Of a stretch of DNA of 64,000 bases, positions 34,209 through 43,838 are shown piece by piece. A program made the translations under genes and the position numbers. Below the pieces are notes generated by a model that did no database searches, was not told where the DNA came from, and saw nothing but the letters and a program-made list of their open reading frames with translations. This DNA is from an uncultured Bacteroidales bacterium (GTDB lineage Bacteria; Bacteroidota; Bacteroidia; Bacteroidales; Muribaculaceae). The DNA is taken from positions 62,001 through 126,000 of the forward strand of contig CADCFN010000002.1 of assembly GCA_902800715.1 (NCBI GenBank), given 5' to 3'. The stretch's first letter is position 1. Each line of letters begins with the position of its first letter.

Positions 34209-36305
34209 TCACTTCTTCTTTTTCTTTGATTTGGCTTTATAGAGTGCTCGGCGTAGCCGGTCGGCTATCTCTTGCTCATCTTCAGCCAAATCGTCAAAGC
34301 CGATTTTCTCGTAGATGGCAGCGAGGCGGTCATGAGGCTGTGGTTGCTTCTTGTCGGCTTTTGCTGCCCTTTTAAAGGACTTGATGGCCTCGGGGATATC
34401 ATGGTTGAGTTCCATCAATTCCCCCATTGCCATGTGAGCCCGATAATTGTTCTTGTCCAGCTCAAGTGCCTTATTTAATTCCTGCTCGGCGCCATCGAGT
34501 TGGTCAATCGCTATCAGTAACCGCGCTTTGCCAATCATCGCGTCGATACATTCAGGCATGATACGCAACGCTTTGTTGTAATTGGCAAGTGCTGAGCGGA
34601 TAGCGATGTCGTCCAGAGGTTTGCCGTAGGTAACACTACCCTCTTCCACTACCCCACTCTCCTCGATAGCCAGAGCCTGATCACCCATTGATACATATTC
34701 CAACGCCAGACTGTGTAGTGTTTTCTTCTGGCTTTCAATTACTTGCTTCAGGCGTTCTATCGTTCTCGCCTGCCTCTTAAATGTATTTAGTTTCCTGGAT
34801 ATCAGACGCTTGACTGCCTCGTTTTGAAGATTGTCTTTAATCTTCATGGCTTCGGTAAAGCACTTGACGCATTCTTCAAATTCCTGATTATCAAAGGCAT
34901 GAACAGCACGACGATAGAGTTGGTTGGCACGTTCCTGTTCCATCGCTTCGTTGATTAGCTGGCGATTATTGAACTGTCGGCTAAAGTCAACGACCGCGAG
35001 ATTGACAATGATATCTCTCTCACTGAGCGGTTTAAGTAACGTGATACCTTCCATTGATGTGCATCGGGACAGCGCCACATAGGTTTGCCCACCCGTGAAT
35101 GCACCGCCAGCAAAGTCAATCACCACATGATTGAATGTTAGTCCCTGGCTGCGATGCACCGTGAGTGCCCATGCCGGTTTGATGGGAATCTGTGCAAAGG
35201 ACCCAAGAACTTTCTCTTCCACCTTTTTCTCTTTCTCGTTGTAGGTGTACTGCATGTTTTCCCATATCTCCCGTTCCACAAGCATTTCGGAGCCGTTCTC
35301 GAGCGCTACATAGACCGAAGTGTCGCTCAGCCTCGTCACCTTGCCGATGGTGCCATTACACCATCTGCCTTCCTTGTCGTTACGGATAAAGATGACTTGA
35401 GCCCCTTCTTTCAAAGCTAGGTTGTAGGCTGTGGGCAAGCTGTTTTCGGGGAAATCCCCTTCGATAGCACCCTCATAGACATATTCGGGTGTCTTGAGGG
35501 CCTTCATGTGTTCATCGTTGATGCTATCCACCGTGTCACGGCGTGTCGCTAGGGTAATAACGAACTCGTCGTTAATCTCCTGATAATTGGGGTTGTATCG
35601 CTGATTGATACGAGCCATGTCGGCTGCCGACGCACGATTGATGCGTACGCGGTCTAGCAAAGCGATGAAGTCACTGTCGCTCTGGCGATAGATTTTCCGC
35701 AACTCGATGGCTACCAGATTGATTTGGTCGAAAGCCTTGGCGTTGAAGAAAAAGAAATTCTTGTAATATCGTCTCAGGATGTCTCGCGTGTCATGGGTTA
35801 CCACGGGCTCCAATTGGAAGATATCGCCCACCAGCAGCAACTGTTTGCCGCCAAAGGGCTCACGCATATTGCCAGAATACACGCGTAATACACGGTCCAC
35901 AAAGTCGATGATATCGGCACGCACCATCGAAATCTCATCAATGATGATGAGCTCCAGTTGCTGGATGAGTTTGACTTTTTCCTTGGTATAGCGCAGCATC
36001 TTGCGCATCCGTGCCGGGTTGGAATAGTCCGGATCATCAGGCACCATGGGCTTGAACGGTATCTTAAAGAACGAGTGCATCGTCTGTCCGCCCACATTGA
36101 CGGCGGCGATGCCCGTCGGCGCCAGCACCACGGTTTTCTTCTTGATAGTATCTCGGATGTATTTCAGGAAGGTACTCTTGCCTGTGCCAGCCTTGCCAGT
36201 CAGGAACACAGAGCGGTGGGTGTGTTGAAGCACATCCCAAGCATCCTGAAACTCAGGGTTGTTGAGGTCAATATTTTGCAGGTCATTGTTTGCCACAGTC
36301 CCCAC
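34209..36305 (-). CDS. Pif1-like helicase with C-terminal TPR domain
   Basis: A 698-residue superfamily 1B helicase. The motor (about 25-450) has Walker A TGKAGTGKST, motif Ia APTGIAAVNVGGQTMHSFF, Walker B IIDEISMVRAD, then VGDIFQLEPV and the late motif ALTVHRSQGLTF followed by YVALSRC, all as in Pif1/RecD-type enzymes. The last 240 residues are helical and include a TPR-like region (NYKMAMGELMEL-type pairs such as NYRAHMAMGELMELNHD). A basic tail, KAKSKKKKK, ends the protein. Its role is probably the removal of DNA structures or replication support. The frame has no ATG near its beginning: the start is GTG at 36305 or GTG at 36296, and the latter has AGGGG in front. It follows lepA by 27 bases. 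Confidence 0.88.
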   Translation of the reverse strand: MGTVANNDLQNIDLNNPEFQDAWDVLQHTHRSVFLTGKAGTGKSTFLKYIRDTIKKKTVVLAPTGIAAVNVGGQTMHSFFKIPFKPMVPDDPDYSNPARMRKMLRYTKEKVKLIQQLELIIIDEISMVRADIIDFVDRVLRVYSGNMREPFGGKQLLLVGDIFQLEPVVTHDTRDILRRYYKNFFFFNAKAFDQINLVAIELRKIYRQSDSDFIALLDRVRINRASAADMARINQRYNPNYQEINDEFVITLATRRDTVDSINDEHMKALKTPEYVYEGAIEGDFPENSLPTAYNLALKEGAQVIFIRNDKEGRWCNGTIGKVTRLSDTSVYVALENGSEMLVEREIWENMQYTYNEKEKKVEEKVLGSFAQIPIKPAWALTVHRSQGLTFNHVVIDFAGGAFTGGQTYVALSRCTSMEGITLLKPLSERDIIVNLAVVDFSRQFNNRQLINEAMEQERANQLYRRAVHAFDNQEFEECVKCFTEAMKIKDNLQNEAVKRLISRKLNTFKRQARTIERLKQVIESQKKTLHSLALEYVSMGDQALAIEESGVVEEGSVTYGKPLDDIAIRSALANYNKALRIMPECIDAMIGKARLLIAIDQLDGAEQELNKALELDKNNYRAHMAMGELMELNHDIPEAIKSFKRAAKADKKQPQPHDRLAAIYEKIGFDDLAEDEQEIADRLRRALYKAKSKKKKK

Positions 36306-36332
36306 CCCTTGATGTGTCGAAAGAAACAGATG

Positions 36333-38120
36333 TTAGTCAAGCTTGAGCACAGCAAGGAATGCCTTTTGCGGCACTTGAACGGTTCCAATCTGTTTCATGC
36401 GCTTTTTACCAGCCTTCTGCTTCTCGAGCAGTTTGCGCTTGCGGCTCACGTCACCGCCATAGCACTTGGCTGTCACATCCTTGCGCACCTGCTTGACTGT
36501 CTCTCGGGCGACAATCTTCGCTCCGATGGCTGCTTGGATGGCAATGTCATATTGCTGGCGTGGAATCAGTTCCTTAAGTTTCTCGCACATGCGTCGGCCT
36601 AGCGATACAGCATTATCCACATGGGTAAGCGTGCTCAAGGCATCCACGGGCTGGCCGTTAAGCAGGATATCCAGTTTAATCAGTTTAGACTCACGGTAAC
36701 CATTGATATAATAGTCAAATGATGCATAGCCCTTACTGATGCTCTTGAGTTTGTCATAGAAGTCAATCACGATTTCGCCTAATGGAATATCAAAGGTCAG
36801 TTCCAGACGGTTACCTGAGATGTACTCCTGTTTTGCCAATTCACCGCGCTTGGAAAGACACAGGGTAATGATGGGACCCATGTATTCGCTTTGGGTGATT
36901 ATCGATGCGCGGATGTAAGGCTCCTCGATGTGTTCGATGACGGCAATATCAGGCAAGCCTGCAGGATTATGGACTTCGGTCATCCCGCCTTTCTTGTCAT
37001 AGACCTTATAGGAAACGTTAGGCACAGTGGTGATGACCTCCATGTTGAACTCTCGGCTGAGGCGCTCCTGCACAATCTCCATGTGGAGCAGTCCCAAGAA
37101 ACCGCAGCGGAAACCAAATCCCAAGGCCACTGAGGACTCGGGTGTAAATGTCAGAGCGGCATCGTTGAGTTGCAGTTTCTCAAGGGAAGCACGCAGGTTT
37201 TCAAAATCCTCGGGATCAATGGGATAAACACCTGCAAACACCATCGGCTTCACTTCCTGGAAGCCTTCGATGGCTTTATCGCACGGCTGTTGAACATGGG
37301 TAATCGTGTCACCCACCCTGACCTCGGTAGAATTCTTGATACCTGAAATGATATAGCCCACATTTCCCGCTGACAGACGGTCACATGGTTGCTGACGAAG
37401 TTTGAGTACACCCAACTCGTCAACATTATACTCCTTCTCGGTGTTGACAAACTTGACAAAGTCTCCTTTGGCAATCGAACCGTTTAATATCTTGAAGTAG
37501 ACGATGATGCCACGGAAAGAATTGAAGACAGAGTCAAAAATCAATGCCTGTAACGGTGCCTCGGGATTGCCCTCGGGCGCAGGAATTCGTTCCACAATGG
37601 CATCAAGGATTTCGGGGACACCTTCACCCGTGCGAGCACTGCAACGGATGATATCGCCTGGGTCACATCCCAGCAGCTCAACGATTTCGTCTTCCACCTC
37701 GTCGGGATGTGCGCTATCCATGTCAATCTTGTTGATTACAGGAATGATTTCCAATCCGTTGTCGATTGCCATATATAGGTTGGAAATGGTCTGTGCCTGA
37801 ACGCCTTGAGTGGCATCCACTACCAGCAGGGCACCTTCGCACGCAGCAATCGAGCGTGATACCTCATAGGAGAAGTCCACGTGTCCCGGAGTGTCAATCA
37901 GGTTAAGGGTATATTTCGAGCCGTCCTTCATGTAATCCATCTGGATGGCATGGCTTTTAATTGTGATACCGCGCTCGCGCTCCAAGTCCATATCGTCGAG
38001 TACCTGTGCCTGCATATCCTTGCCGGCAACAGTGTTGGTGTACTCAAGCAGTCGGTCAGCGAGCGTGCTCTTGCCGTGGTCAATGTGAGCCACGATGCAG
38101 AAGTTGCGTATTGTCTTCAT
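36333..38120 (-). CDS. lepA: Elongation factor 4 (back-translocating GTPase)
   Basis: A 595-residue LepA/EF4. G1 is [10 protein letters not shown] near residues 11-20, G2 lies in the region [13 protein letters not shown]3 is DTPGHVDF and G4 is NKIDM. The EF-G-like domains III and V follow, and the LepA-specific C-terminal domain ends with [20 protein letters not shown]. Length is typical. The protein acts on stalled or mis-translocated ribosomes. A full promoter lies upstream (38176-38146), and the helicase gene is probably cotranscribed. Confidence 0.97.
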   Translation of the reverse strand: MKTIRNFCIVAHIDHGKSTLADRLLEYTNTVAGKDMQAQVLDDMDLERERGITIKSHAIQMDYMKDGSKYTLNLIDTPGHVDFSYEVSRSIAACEGALLVVDATQGVQAQTISNLYMAIDNGLEIIPVINKIDMDSAHPDEVEDEIVELLGCDPGDIIRCSARTGEGVPEILDAIVERIPAPEGNPEAPLQALIFDSVFNSFRGIIVYFKILNGSIAKGDFVKFVNTEKEYNVDELGVLKLRQQPCDRLSAGNVGYIISGIKNSTEVRVGDTITHVQQPCDKAIEGFQEVKPMVFAGVYPIDPEDFENLRASLEKLQLNDAALTFTPESSVALGFGFRCGFLGLLHMEIVQERLSREFNMEVITTVPNVSYKVYDKKGGMTEVHNPAGLPDIAVIEHIEEPYIRASIITQSEYMGPIITLCLSKRGELAKQEYISGNRLELTFDIPLGEIVIDFYDKLKSISKGYASFDYYINGYRESKLIKLDILLNGQPVDALSTLTHVDNAVSLGRRMCEKLKELIPRQQYDIAIQAAIGAKIVARETVKQVRKDVTAKCYGGDVSRKRKLLEKQKAGKKRMKQIGTVQVPQKAFLAVLKLD

Positions 38121-38145
38121 ATATCGATATATCTGTTATTGGGTG

Positions 38146-38176
38146 CAAAATTAGTGATTTTTTCGCTATTCTACAA
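38146..38176 (-). promoter_or_regulatory. Promoter of lepA
   Basis: On the minus strand TTG (38176-38174), 20 bases, then TAATTTTG (38153-38146). The lepA ATG follows 25 bases downstream. Confidence 0.72.
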
Positions 38177-38285
38177 ATAACAATCATTTGTGTGATGTGA
38201 GGATTGTGTGGTTCTCCAGATTTAATTGTTTTTATCATTCTTTTTCTGGATAAGTATGGAAAAATACATTATCTTTGCCAATGCA

Positions 38286-40445
38286 ATGTTGAAAAAGAGG
38301 ACGCAAATTGTTGTTATTCTGCTTGCGGTAATTATCGCGAGCAGTACTTTGCTATCGAGTTGTGGCGGGCATGATGAAATGAGCAATCGTGTAATCGTGC
38401 AGAACAAGACATTTACCTTGACAGGTGATAGCATCATAGAAGACACTGTGTTTGCCGTTGCTCTAAAGCCTGATCACATCGAGTCAAATATCACGATGAG
38501 CCGTCTCGACAGCCTTTATGCCCAAGTGGATCCCACACGGGTGCAATTTACCCATGGCAGGCCGTGGCGCATGCGTGAGGAGCGCCCTACGATGATGCCG
38601 GAGTACCACAGCGACCAGCCCTTGGTTGACGCGCTCTATAATATGTCAGTCGAGCGCATCTCAGATGCCATTGACGGCAGCGGATGCTTTAAAGTGACAC
38701 ATAACATCAGTCGCCTTTATTGTTCTATATATCTGTCACTGGCAGCCCTCAAGCCTCATCAGTCGATGGCGACACTAAGAGGGATGGTGGATCGTGACAG
38801 TATCATCATGCAGCGCGAGGGGCAGTGGCCGGTCGTGAGCGATCATATTGGCTGGGCAACAGCGGCATGGGAGGTTTATAAGATGACTGGTGACCGCAAA
38901 TGGCTGTCATACTGTAAACGTGTAATAGAAAAGACACTCGGAATCAATAGCATGGTTCTGGTGGACAATGGCACTGGCTTGATTCATGGCGCTGGCTATA
39001 CCACTTCCAGACCGTTGGGGGTAAGGCGAATGACATGGATGGGCTACAACGACTTGTTCGCTTGCATGTCGCTGGGTAACAATGTATTGACTGCCCATGC
39101 CTATTCTATCTTGAGCGAAATGTGCGACGAAATGGGCATTGAAAACACATACGAAAAAGATGCCTTGCGTCTTAAGGATGCCATTAATCAGCACTTGTGG
39201 GATGAGGATAAGGGTTTCTATAGCTCATTCCTATACGGTATGGCGATACTTCGCCAGTCACCTACGACTGATAACACTTCACAGGCAATGTGTGTACTTT
39301 GGGGCATTGCTGATGATGAACGTGCTGAGAATCTTATTGCCAACACACCTGTTTCGGACAAAGGTGTGAATGTCACCTATCCTGCAAACAATCCAGTAGA
39401 GCCCTATTTTGCCAATTCATCTTGGGCAACAACACAAGCGTTATGGAACTTGGCGGCAGCCTACACCGGCAACGAGAACGCATTGCGCCGTGGTCTGGGT
39501 GCCTTGTATCGCGCTCAAGCGCTGTATCAGTCGCGAGGCATCCACATGAAAGATATGGATATTGATGAGCTGGGTACTGGTGCCAGCAATGTTGCAATGG
39601 TGATGCGAGTGTTTTTGGGCTTGAATTTCAAGCCCGAAGGCATTGAATTTGATCCGATGGTGCCAGTGGGTATGCCAGGCAAAAAAACATTCAACGGGCT
39701 GAATTACCGTAAAGCCGTGTTGGATTTCACGATAGAGGGCACAGGAAATGACATTGCATCTATTACCGATAACGGAAAATCGCTGGAGAGTGCATTTTTG
39801 CCTAATAATATTGAGGGCCATCACCACATAGTCATTACCCTAAAACAAGGAAAGCGCCATACTCAGAAGGTCACGATCCACAGCAATGAGGTGATACTGC
39901 CCCCCACCCCAATCGTTGAATGGAGTAATGATACGGGTCGTATCGTTGATTATGTGCCTGGAACACCTTATCGCTTATCGGTTAATGGTAATTTGACTGA
40001 CTTGAGAGATTCAGTGTTTGTGCTTCCTGAAACAGAAAGTTACGCAGAATTCTCAGTCGAGGTGGCAGGAAAATACCTCAATGGCTTCATGTCAAAGCCC
40101 TTGATTCATTACTATCTGACACCGCAAATAGCATTTTTCCCGAAGGTTGAGGGTGATACTGCCATGATTAACGTGAGCGTGGCAGAGGGTGGAGACTACT
40201 TGATAGACATCGGTTATTTGCCTACTGGCACGCTCGATGTGCGTAAAGTGTATGCAAATTCTCATTTCATGGGGACTCTGGTAATGGCCAGTGGAAATAA
40301 GTTGGGTATCGATGGCTTAACCTATAGTAATGTGGTGCGCGTGAAGTTGCTAAAGGGGGAAAATGTGATTACTATCAGTCAGCTGAGGTTACCTAAGGCA
40401 TTTACCCCCTGCGAACCAGTACACCTCAGAATCATCAGTTTGTAA
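38286..40445 (+). CDS. Six-hairpin glycosidase-like lipoprotein
   Basis: A lipoprotein of about 719 residues: MLKKRTQIVVILLAVIIASS leads into the lipobox LLSSC. The central 400 residues are helical with repeated motifs typical of (alpha/alpha)6 barrels (GHIGWATAAWEVYKM-like DHIGWATAAWEVYKMTGD, YNDLFACMSLGNN, NSSWATTQALWNLAAAY), as in trehalase/GH63/MGH1-like enzymes. A beta-rich C-terminus (from about 500) follows. The exact glycosidase family and the catalytic acids are not clear to me. The start at 38286 is chosen because the frame extension overlaps the -7 box TATCTTTG (38270-38277); the leader would then be only a few bases. The tricorn-type protease gene follows 32 bases downstream. Confidence 0.7.
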   Translation: MLKKRTQIVVILLAVIIASSTLLSSCGGHDEMSNRVIVQNKTFTLTGDSIIEDTVFAVALKPDHIESNITMSRLDSLYAQVDPTRVQFTHGRPWRMREERPTMMPEYHSDQPLVDALYNMSVERISDAIDGSGCFKVTHNISRLYCSIYLSLAALKPHQSMATLRGMVDRDSIIMQREGQWPVVSDHIGWATAAWEVYKMTGDRKWLSYCKRVIEKTLGINSMVLVDNGTGLIHGAGYTTSRPLGVRRMTWMGYNDLFACMSLGNNVLTAHAYSILSEMCDEMGIENTYEKDALRLKDAINQHLWDEDKGFYSSFLYGMAILRQSPTTDNTSQAMCVLWGIADDERAENLIANTPVSDKGVNVTYPANNPVEPYFANSSWATTQALWNLAAAYTGNENALRRGLGALYRAQALYQSRGIHMKDMDIDELGTGASNVAMVMRVFLGLNFKPEGIEFDPMVPVGMPGKKTFNGLNYRKAVLDFTIEGTGNDIASITDNGKSLESAFLPNNIEGHHHIVITLKQGKRHTQKVTIHSNEVILPPTPIVEWSNDTGRIVDYVPGTPYRLSVNGNLTDLRDSVFVLPETESYAEFSVEVAGKYLNGFMSKPLIHYYLTPQIAFFPKVEGDTAMINVSVAEGGDYLIDIGYLPTGTLDVRKVYANSHFMGTLVMASGNKLGIDGLTYSNVVRVKLLKGENVITISQLRLPKAFTPCEPVHLRIISL

Positions 40446-40477
40446 CATATTATCAATCATTATATAAATAGGTTCAT

Positions 40478-43400
40478 ATGAAGAGTAAGTTTTTATTGTT
40501 GGCAGCTATGGCTGTCATGGCATTGACAAGCCAGGCTGACGAAGGCAGACTGCTGCGTTTTCCTGGCACCAATGGCCGGCAGGTGGCATTCAGTTATGCT
40601 GGTGACATCTACACCGTGCCCATCACTGGTGGCACTGCGAGTAAACTCACTTCCCACAAAGGTTATGAGGCTTTTGCACGCTACAGTCCCGATGGGCAAA
40701 CCATTGCTTTCACGGGTCAGTATGACGGCAATACCGAGGTCTATATCATGCCTGCCCAAGGTGGAGAGCCCAAACGTATCACTTTCACGGCGAGCAATCC
40801 TCGTGACGATTGGGGTGACCGCATGGGTCCCAACAACATCACGATGACCTGGACTCCCGATGGCAAGGGCGTGATTTACCGCAACCGCATCAGCGACAGC
40901 TTTGACGGTAAACTGTGGTGTGCCCCCATTGACGGTAGCATGTCACAGCAGTTGCCTTTGCCCGAGGGCGGTTTCTGCTGCTATAATGCTGATGGTTCCA
41001 AGTTGGCCTACAACCGCGTCTTCCGCGAATTCCGCACTTGGAAATACTACAAGGGCGGTATGGCCGACGACATCTGGATTTACGACACCAAGGCCAAAAC
41101 TGTCACCAACATCACCAACAACATTGCGCAGGACATCGACCCCATGTGGATTGGCGACGAAATCTATTTCATGAGCGACCGTGATAACCGCATGAACATT
41201 TTCGTCTATAACACCCGCACCGGTGCGACGCAGAAGGTGACCAACTTCACCGAGTATGACGTCAAGTTCGCCAACTGCGGTGGTGGCAAGATTGTGTTTG
41301 AGAACGGTGGATACCTCTACGTACTTGACCCTGCAACAAAGCGCAGCGAAAAAATTACTGTCTATCTTAACAGTGAGAACAATTTCGCCCGTGAGGAACA
41401 GCGCAAGGTTAAAGACAACCTGACGGATGCTAGTCTCGCCCCTGATGGTAACCGCATCACCATCAGCGCCCGAGGCGAGGTGTTTGACGTGCCAGCCAAG
41501 CATGGCGTAACCCGCAATATCACCCATACCCCTGGTGTGCATGAGCGTAACGCATCGTGGAGCCCCGACGGCAAAAATATCGCCTATATCAGCGACCAGA
41601 CTGGTGAAACCGAAATCTGGGTACGTCCCGTTGGAAGTGACCAGGCCAGACAGTTGACCTTTGATAACGATACCTACATTCGCGGCTTTGAGTGGAGCCC
41701 CGACGGCAGCAAGATAGTGTATACCGACCGCAAGAATCGTATGGTGTTAATCAATGTCGATGGCAAAATGAGGAACAAGCAAATCCTGCTGACTGACGAG
41801 ATGGGCGAAATCCCCACCCCGAGTTTCTCTCCCGACGGCAAGTGGCTCACCTATTATCGCCAGGGCGTCAATGAATATGGTGTGGTTTACCTCTATAATA
41901 TCGCCGAGGGCAAGGAATATCCCGTTACCGATCGTTGGTATGACAGCAATTCGCCTGAGTTCAGCAAGGACGGCAAATACTTGATTTTTGCCTCTTCACG
42001 CGACTTCAATCCCGTCTACAGCAGCATCGAGTGGAACTTTGCTTATCGTGATATGGAAGGCATCTATCTGGTGATGCTGGCCAAGGACACCCCGTCGCCC
42101 TTCCTGCCTAAGGATGACCAGGTGAATGCTGGTGGCGACAAGCCTAAGGACGCTACAGCTGATGCCCCCAAGGGAAAGAAAGGCAAGGACAACGCCAAGG
42201 CTGACAATAATGCCTCGGTTGTGCGTATTGACATCGATGGCATAGCTGACCGCATCGTCAAGGTGCCCGTCGGTACTGGCAGCTATGGCAACTTCGTCTG
42301 CGATGGCAGTCACTTGTGGTATAGTGGCCGCGGCAGCGTGCGCGTGTTTGACTTTGCCGAGCAGAAGGACGAAGTCGTTGCCGACCGCGCCCAAATGATG
42401 GCATCACCCGACGGTAAGAATGCTCTGTTCATGAAGGGCGATAACCTTTACATTGCTCCCCTGTCACCCCGTAAGGCAGATCTCAGCGATGCAGTCAATC
42501 TCGAGGATATGATTGCCACAGTCAACTATGACCAGGAGTGGAACCAGATTTTCAATGAGGCATGGCGCGCTTATCGCGACGGCTTCTATCTGGAGAACAT
42601 GCACGGAGTGGATTGGCAGGCGATGCACGATAAGTATGCCGCCTTGCTGCCCTATGTCAAGAACCGCCTGGATTTGACCTACGTCATCGGCGGCATGATT
42701 GGCGAGTTGGCTGTGGGCCATGCCTATGTTGACGGCGGTGATCACATTATGGCCGACCAGCACAATATCGGTATGCTGGGCGCTGAGTTGGAGCCTGTTG
42801 CCAATGGTTACAAAATCACCAAAATCCTGCGTGGCGCACCCGATCGTGAATCGCTGCGTTCGCCGCTGCTGGAGCCTGGCATGAACGTCAAGGAGGGTGA
42901 CATCATCACCGCAGTTGATGGCGTAAGCACCGCTGGCGTGGCCAATATCTACACCTTGCTGCGCGATAAGGCCGGTGTAATGACCGAGCTTACACTTGAG
43001 GGCGGTCGCAAGGTGGTTGTAAAGCCCATTCAGGATGAATATCCCCTGTATCACTTCGAGTGGGTGCAGCACAACATCGACTATGTGAGCGAGAAGACTG
43101 GTGGCCGTGTGGGTTATGTCTATATTCCTGACATGGGTCCCGAGGGCCTGCGTGAGTTCTCCCGTTACTTCTTTGCCCAAACCGACAAGGAAGCGCTCAT
43201 CGTGGATGACCGCGGCAATGGCGGCGGCAACATTTCGCCGATGGTTATTGAGCGACTGCTGCGTCAGCCTTACCGTATGACCATGTATCGTGGCAGCAAT
43301 TACAACGGCACTATACCCGAGCGAACGCTCTATGGTCCCAAGGTACTGCTGGTGAACAAATACAGTGCTAGCGATGGTGACCTGTTTCCTTGGAGCTTCA

Positions 43401-43720
43401 AGGAAAACAAGATTGGTCCCGTTATCGGTACCCGCTCGTGGGGTGGCATCGTGGGCATCAGCGGTTCCCTCCCCTACATGGACGGTACCGACATCCGCGT
43501 CCCCTTCTTCACCAACTATGACACTCATGGCAACTGGATTGTTGAGAACCACGGCGTTGATCCCGATATCATCATCGACAACGACCCCGTGATGGAGTTC
43601 AACGGCATTGACCAACAGCTGGACAAGGCCATCGAGGTGATACTCGAACAACTCAAGGACCGCCAGCCCATACCCAAGACGCCGGCTCCCCGCACATTAA
43701 AGGACCTTGGCGTAAACTGA
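40478..43720 (+). CDS. Tricorn-type S41 protease
   Basis: A 1080-residue secreted protease with a signal peptide (MKSKFLLLAAMAVMALTSQA). A beta-propeller of WD40-like repeats (YSPDGQTIAF, WSPDGKNIAY, FSPDGKWLTY and others) fills about 25-540. A Lys/Ala-rich linker lies at about 555-580. A second propeller-like part, a PDZ domain (about 775-850) and the S41 core follow. The nucleophile is Ser965 in SASDGDLFPW, the Glu is Glu1023 in VENHGVDPD, and the His is His748 in VGHAYVDGG. In archaeal tricorn the residue before the His is Ser745, while here it is Gly. Tricorn-family enzymes cut oligopeptides; periplasmic versions probably degrade imported peptides. Confidence 0.92.
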   Translation: MKSKFLLLAAMAVMALTSQADEGRLLRFPGTNGRQVAFSYAGDIYTVPITGGTASKLTSHKGYEAFARYSPDGQTIAFTGQYDGNTEVYIMPAQGGEPKRITFTASNPRDDWGDRMGPNNITMTWTPDGKGVIYRNRISDSFDGKLWCAPIDGSMSQQLPLPEGGFCCYNADGSKLAYNRVFREFRTWKYYKGGMADDIWIYDTKAKTVTNITNNIAQDIDPMWIGDEIYFMSDRDNRMNIFVYNTRTGATQKVTNFTEYDVKFANCGGGKIVFENGGYLYVLDPATKRSEKITVYLNSENNFAREEQRKVKDNLTDASLAPDGNRITISARGEVFDVPAKHGVTRNITHTPGVHERNASWSPDGKNIAYISDQTGETEIWVRPVGSDQARQLTFDNDTYIRGFEWSPDGSKIVYTDRKNRMVLINVDGKMRNKQILLTDEMGEIPTPSFSPDGKWLTYYRQGVNEYGVVYLYNIAEGKEYPVTDRWYDSNSPEFSKDGKYLIFASSRDFNPVYSSIEWNFAYRDMEGIYLVMLAKDTPSPFLPKDDQVNAGGDKPKDATADAPKGKKGKDNAKADNNASVVRIDIDGIADRIVKVPVGTGSYGNFVCDGSHLWYSGRGSVRVFDFAEQKDEVVADRAQMMASPDGKNALFMKGDNLYIAPLSPRKADLSDAVNLEDMIATVNYDQEWNQIFNEAWRAYRDGFYLENMHGVDWQAMHDKYAALLPYVKNRLDLTYVIGGMIGELAVGHAYVDGGDHIMADQHNIGMLGAELEPVANGYKITKILRGAPDRESLRSPLLEPGMNVKEGDIITAVDGVSTAGVANIYTLLRDKAGVMTELTLEGGRKVVVKPIQDEYPLYHFEWVQHNIDYVSEKTGGRVGYVYIPDMGPEGLREFSRYFFAQTDKEALIVDDRGNGGGNISPMVIERLLRQPYRMTMYRGSNYNGTIPERTLYGPKVLLVNKYSASDGDLFPWSFKENKIGPVIGTRSWGGIVGISGSLPYMDGTDIRVPFFTNYDTHGNWIVENHGVDPDIIIDNDPVMEFNGIDQQLDKAIEVILEQLKDRQPIPKTPAPRTLKDLGVN

Positions 43721-43741
43721 TTATTTGATAATCAAATTATA

Positions 43742-43785
43742 AAGGGAGACATCTCATTGTTGAGGTGCCTCCCTTATTATTTTTA
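43742..43785. terminator. Bidirectional terminator after the tricorn-type protease gene
   Basis: AAGGGAG (43742-43748) pairs with CTCCCTT (43769-43775), extended inside by CTCA/TGAG. It is followed by TATTATTTTTAT. It lies between converging genes. Confidence 0.75.
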
Positions 43786-43838
43786 TAATCTCAGATAATG
43801 AGGGCATTCTAGAATGAATTCATTCCCTCAAAATCAAG

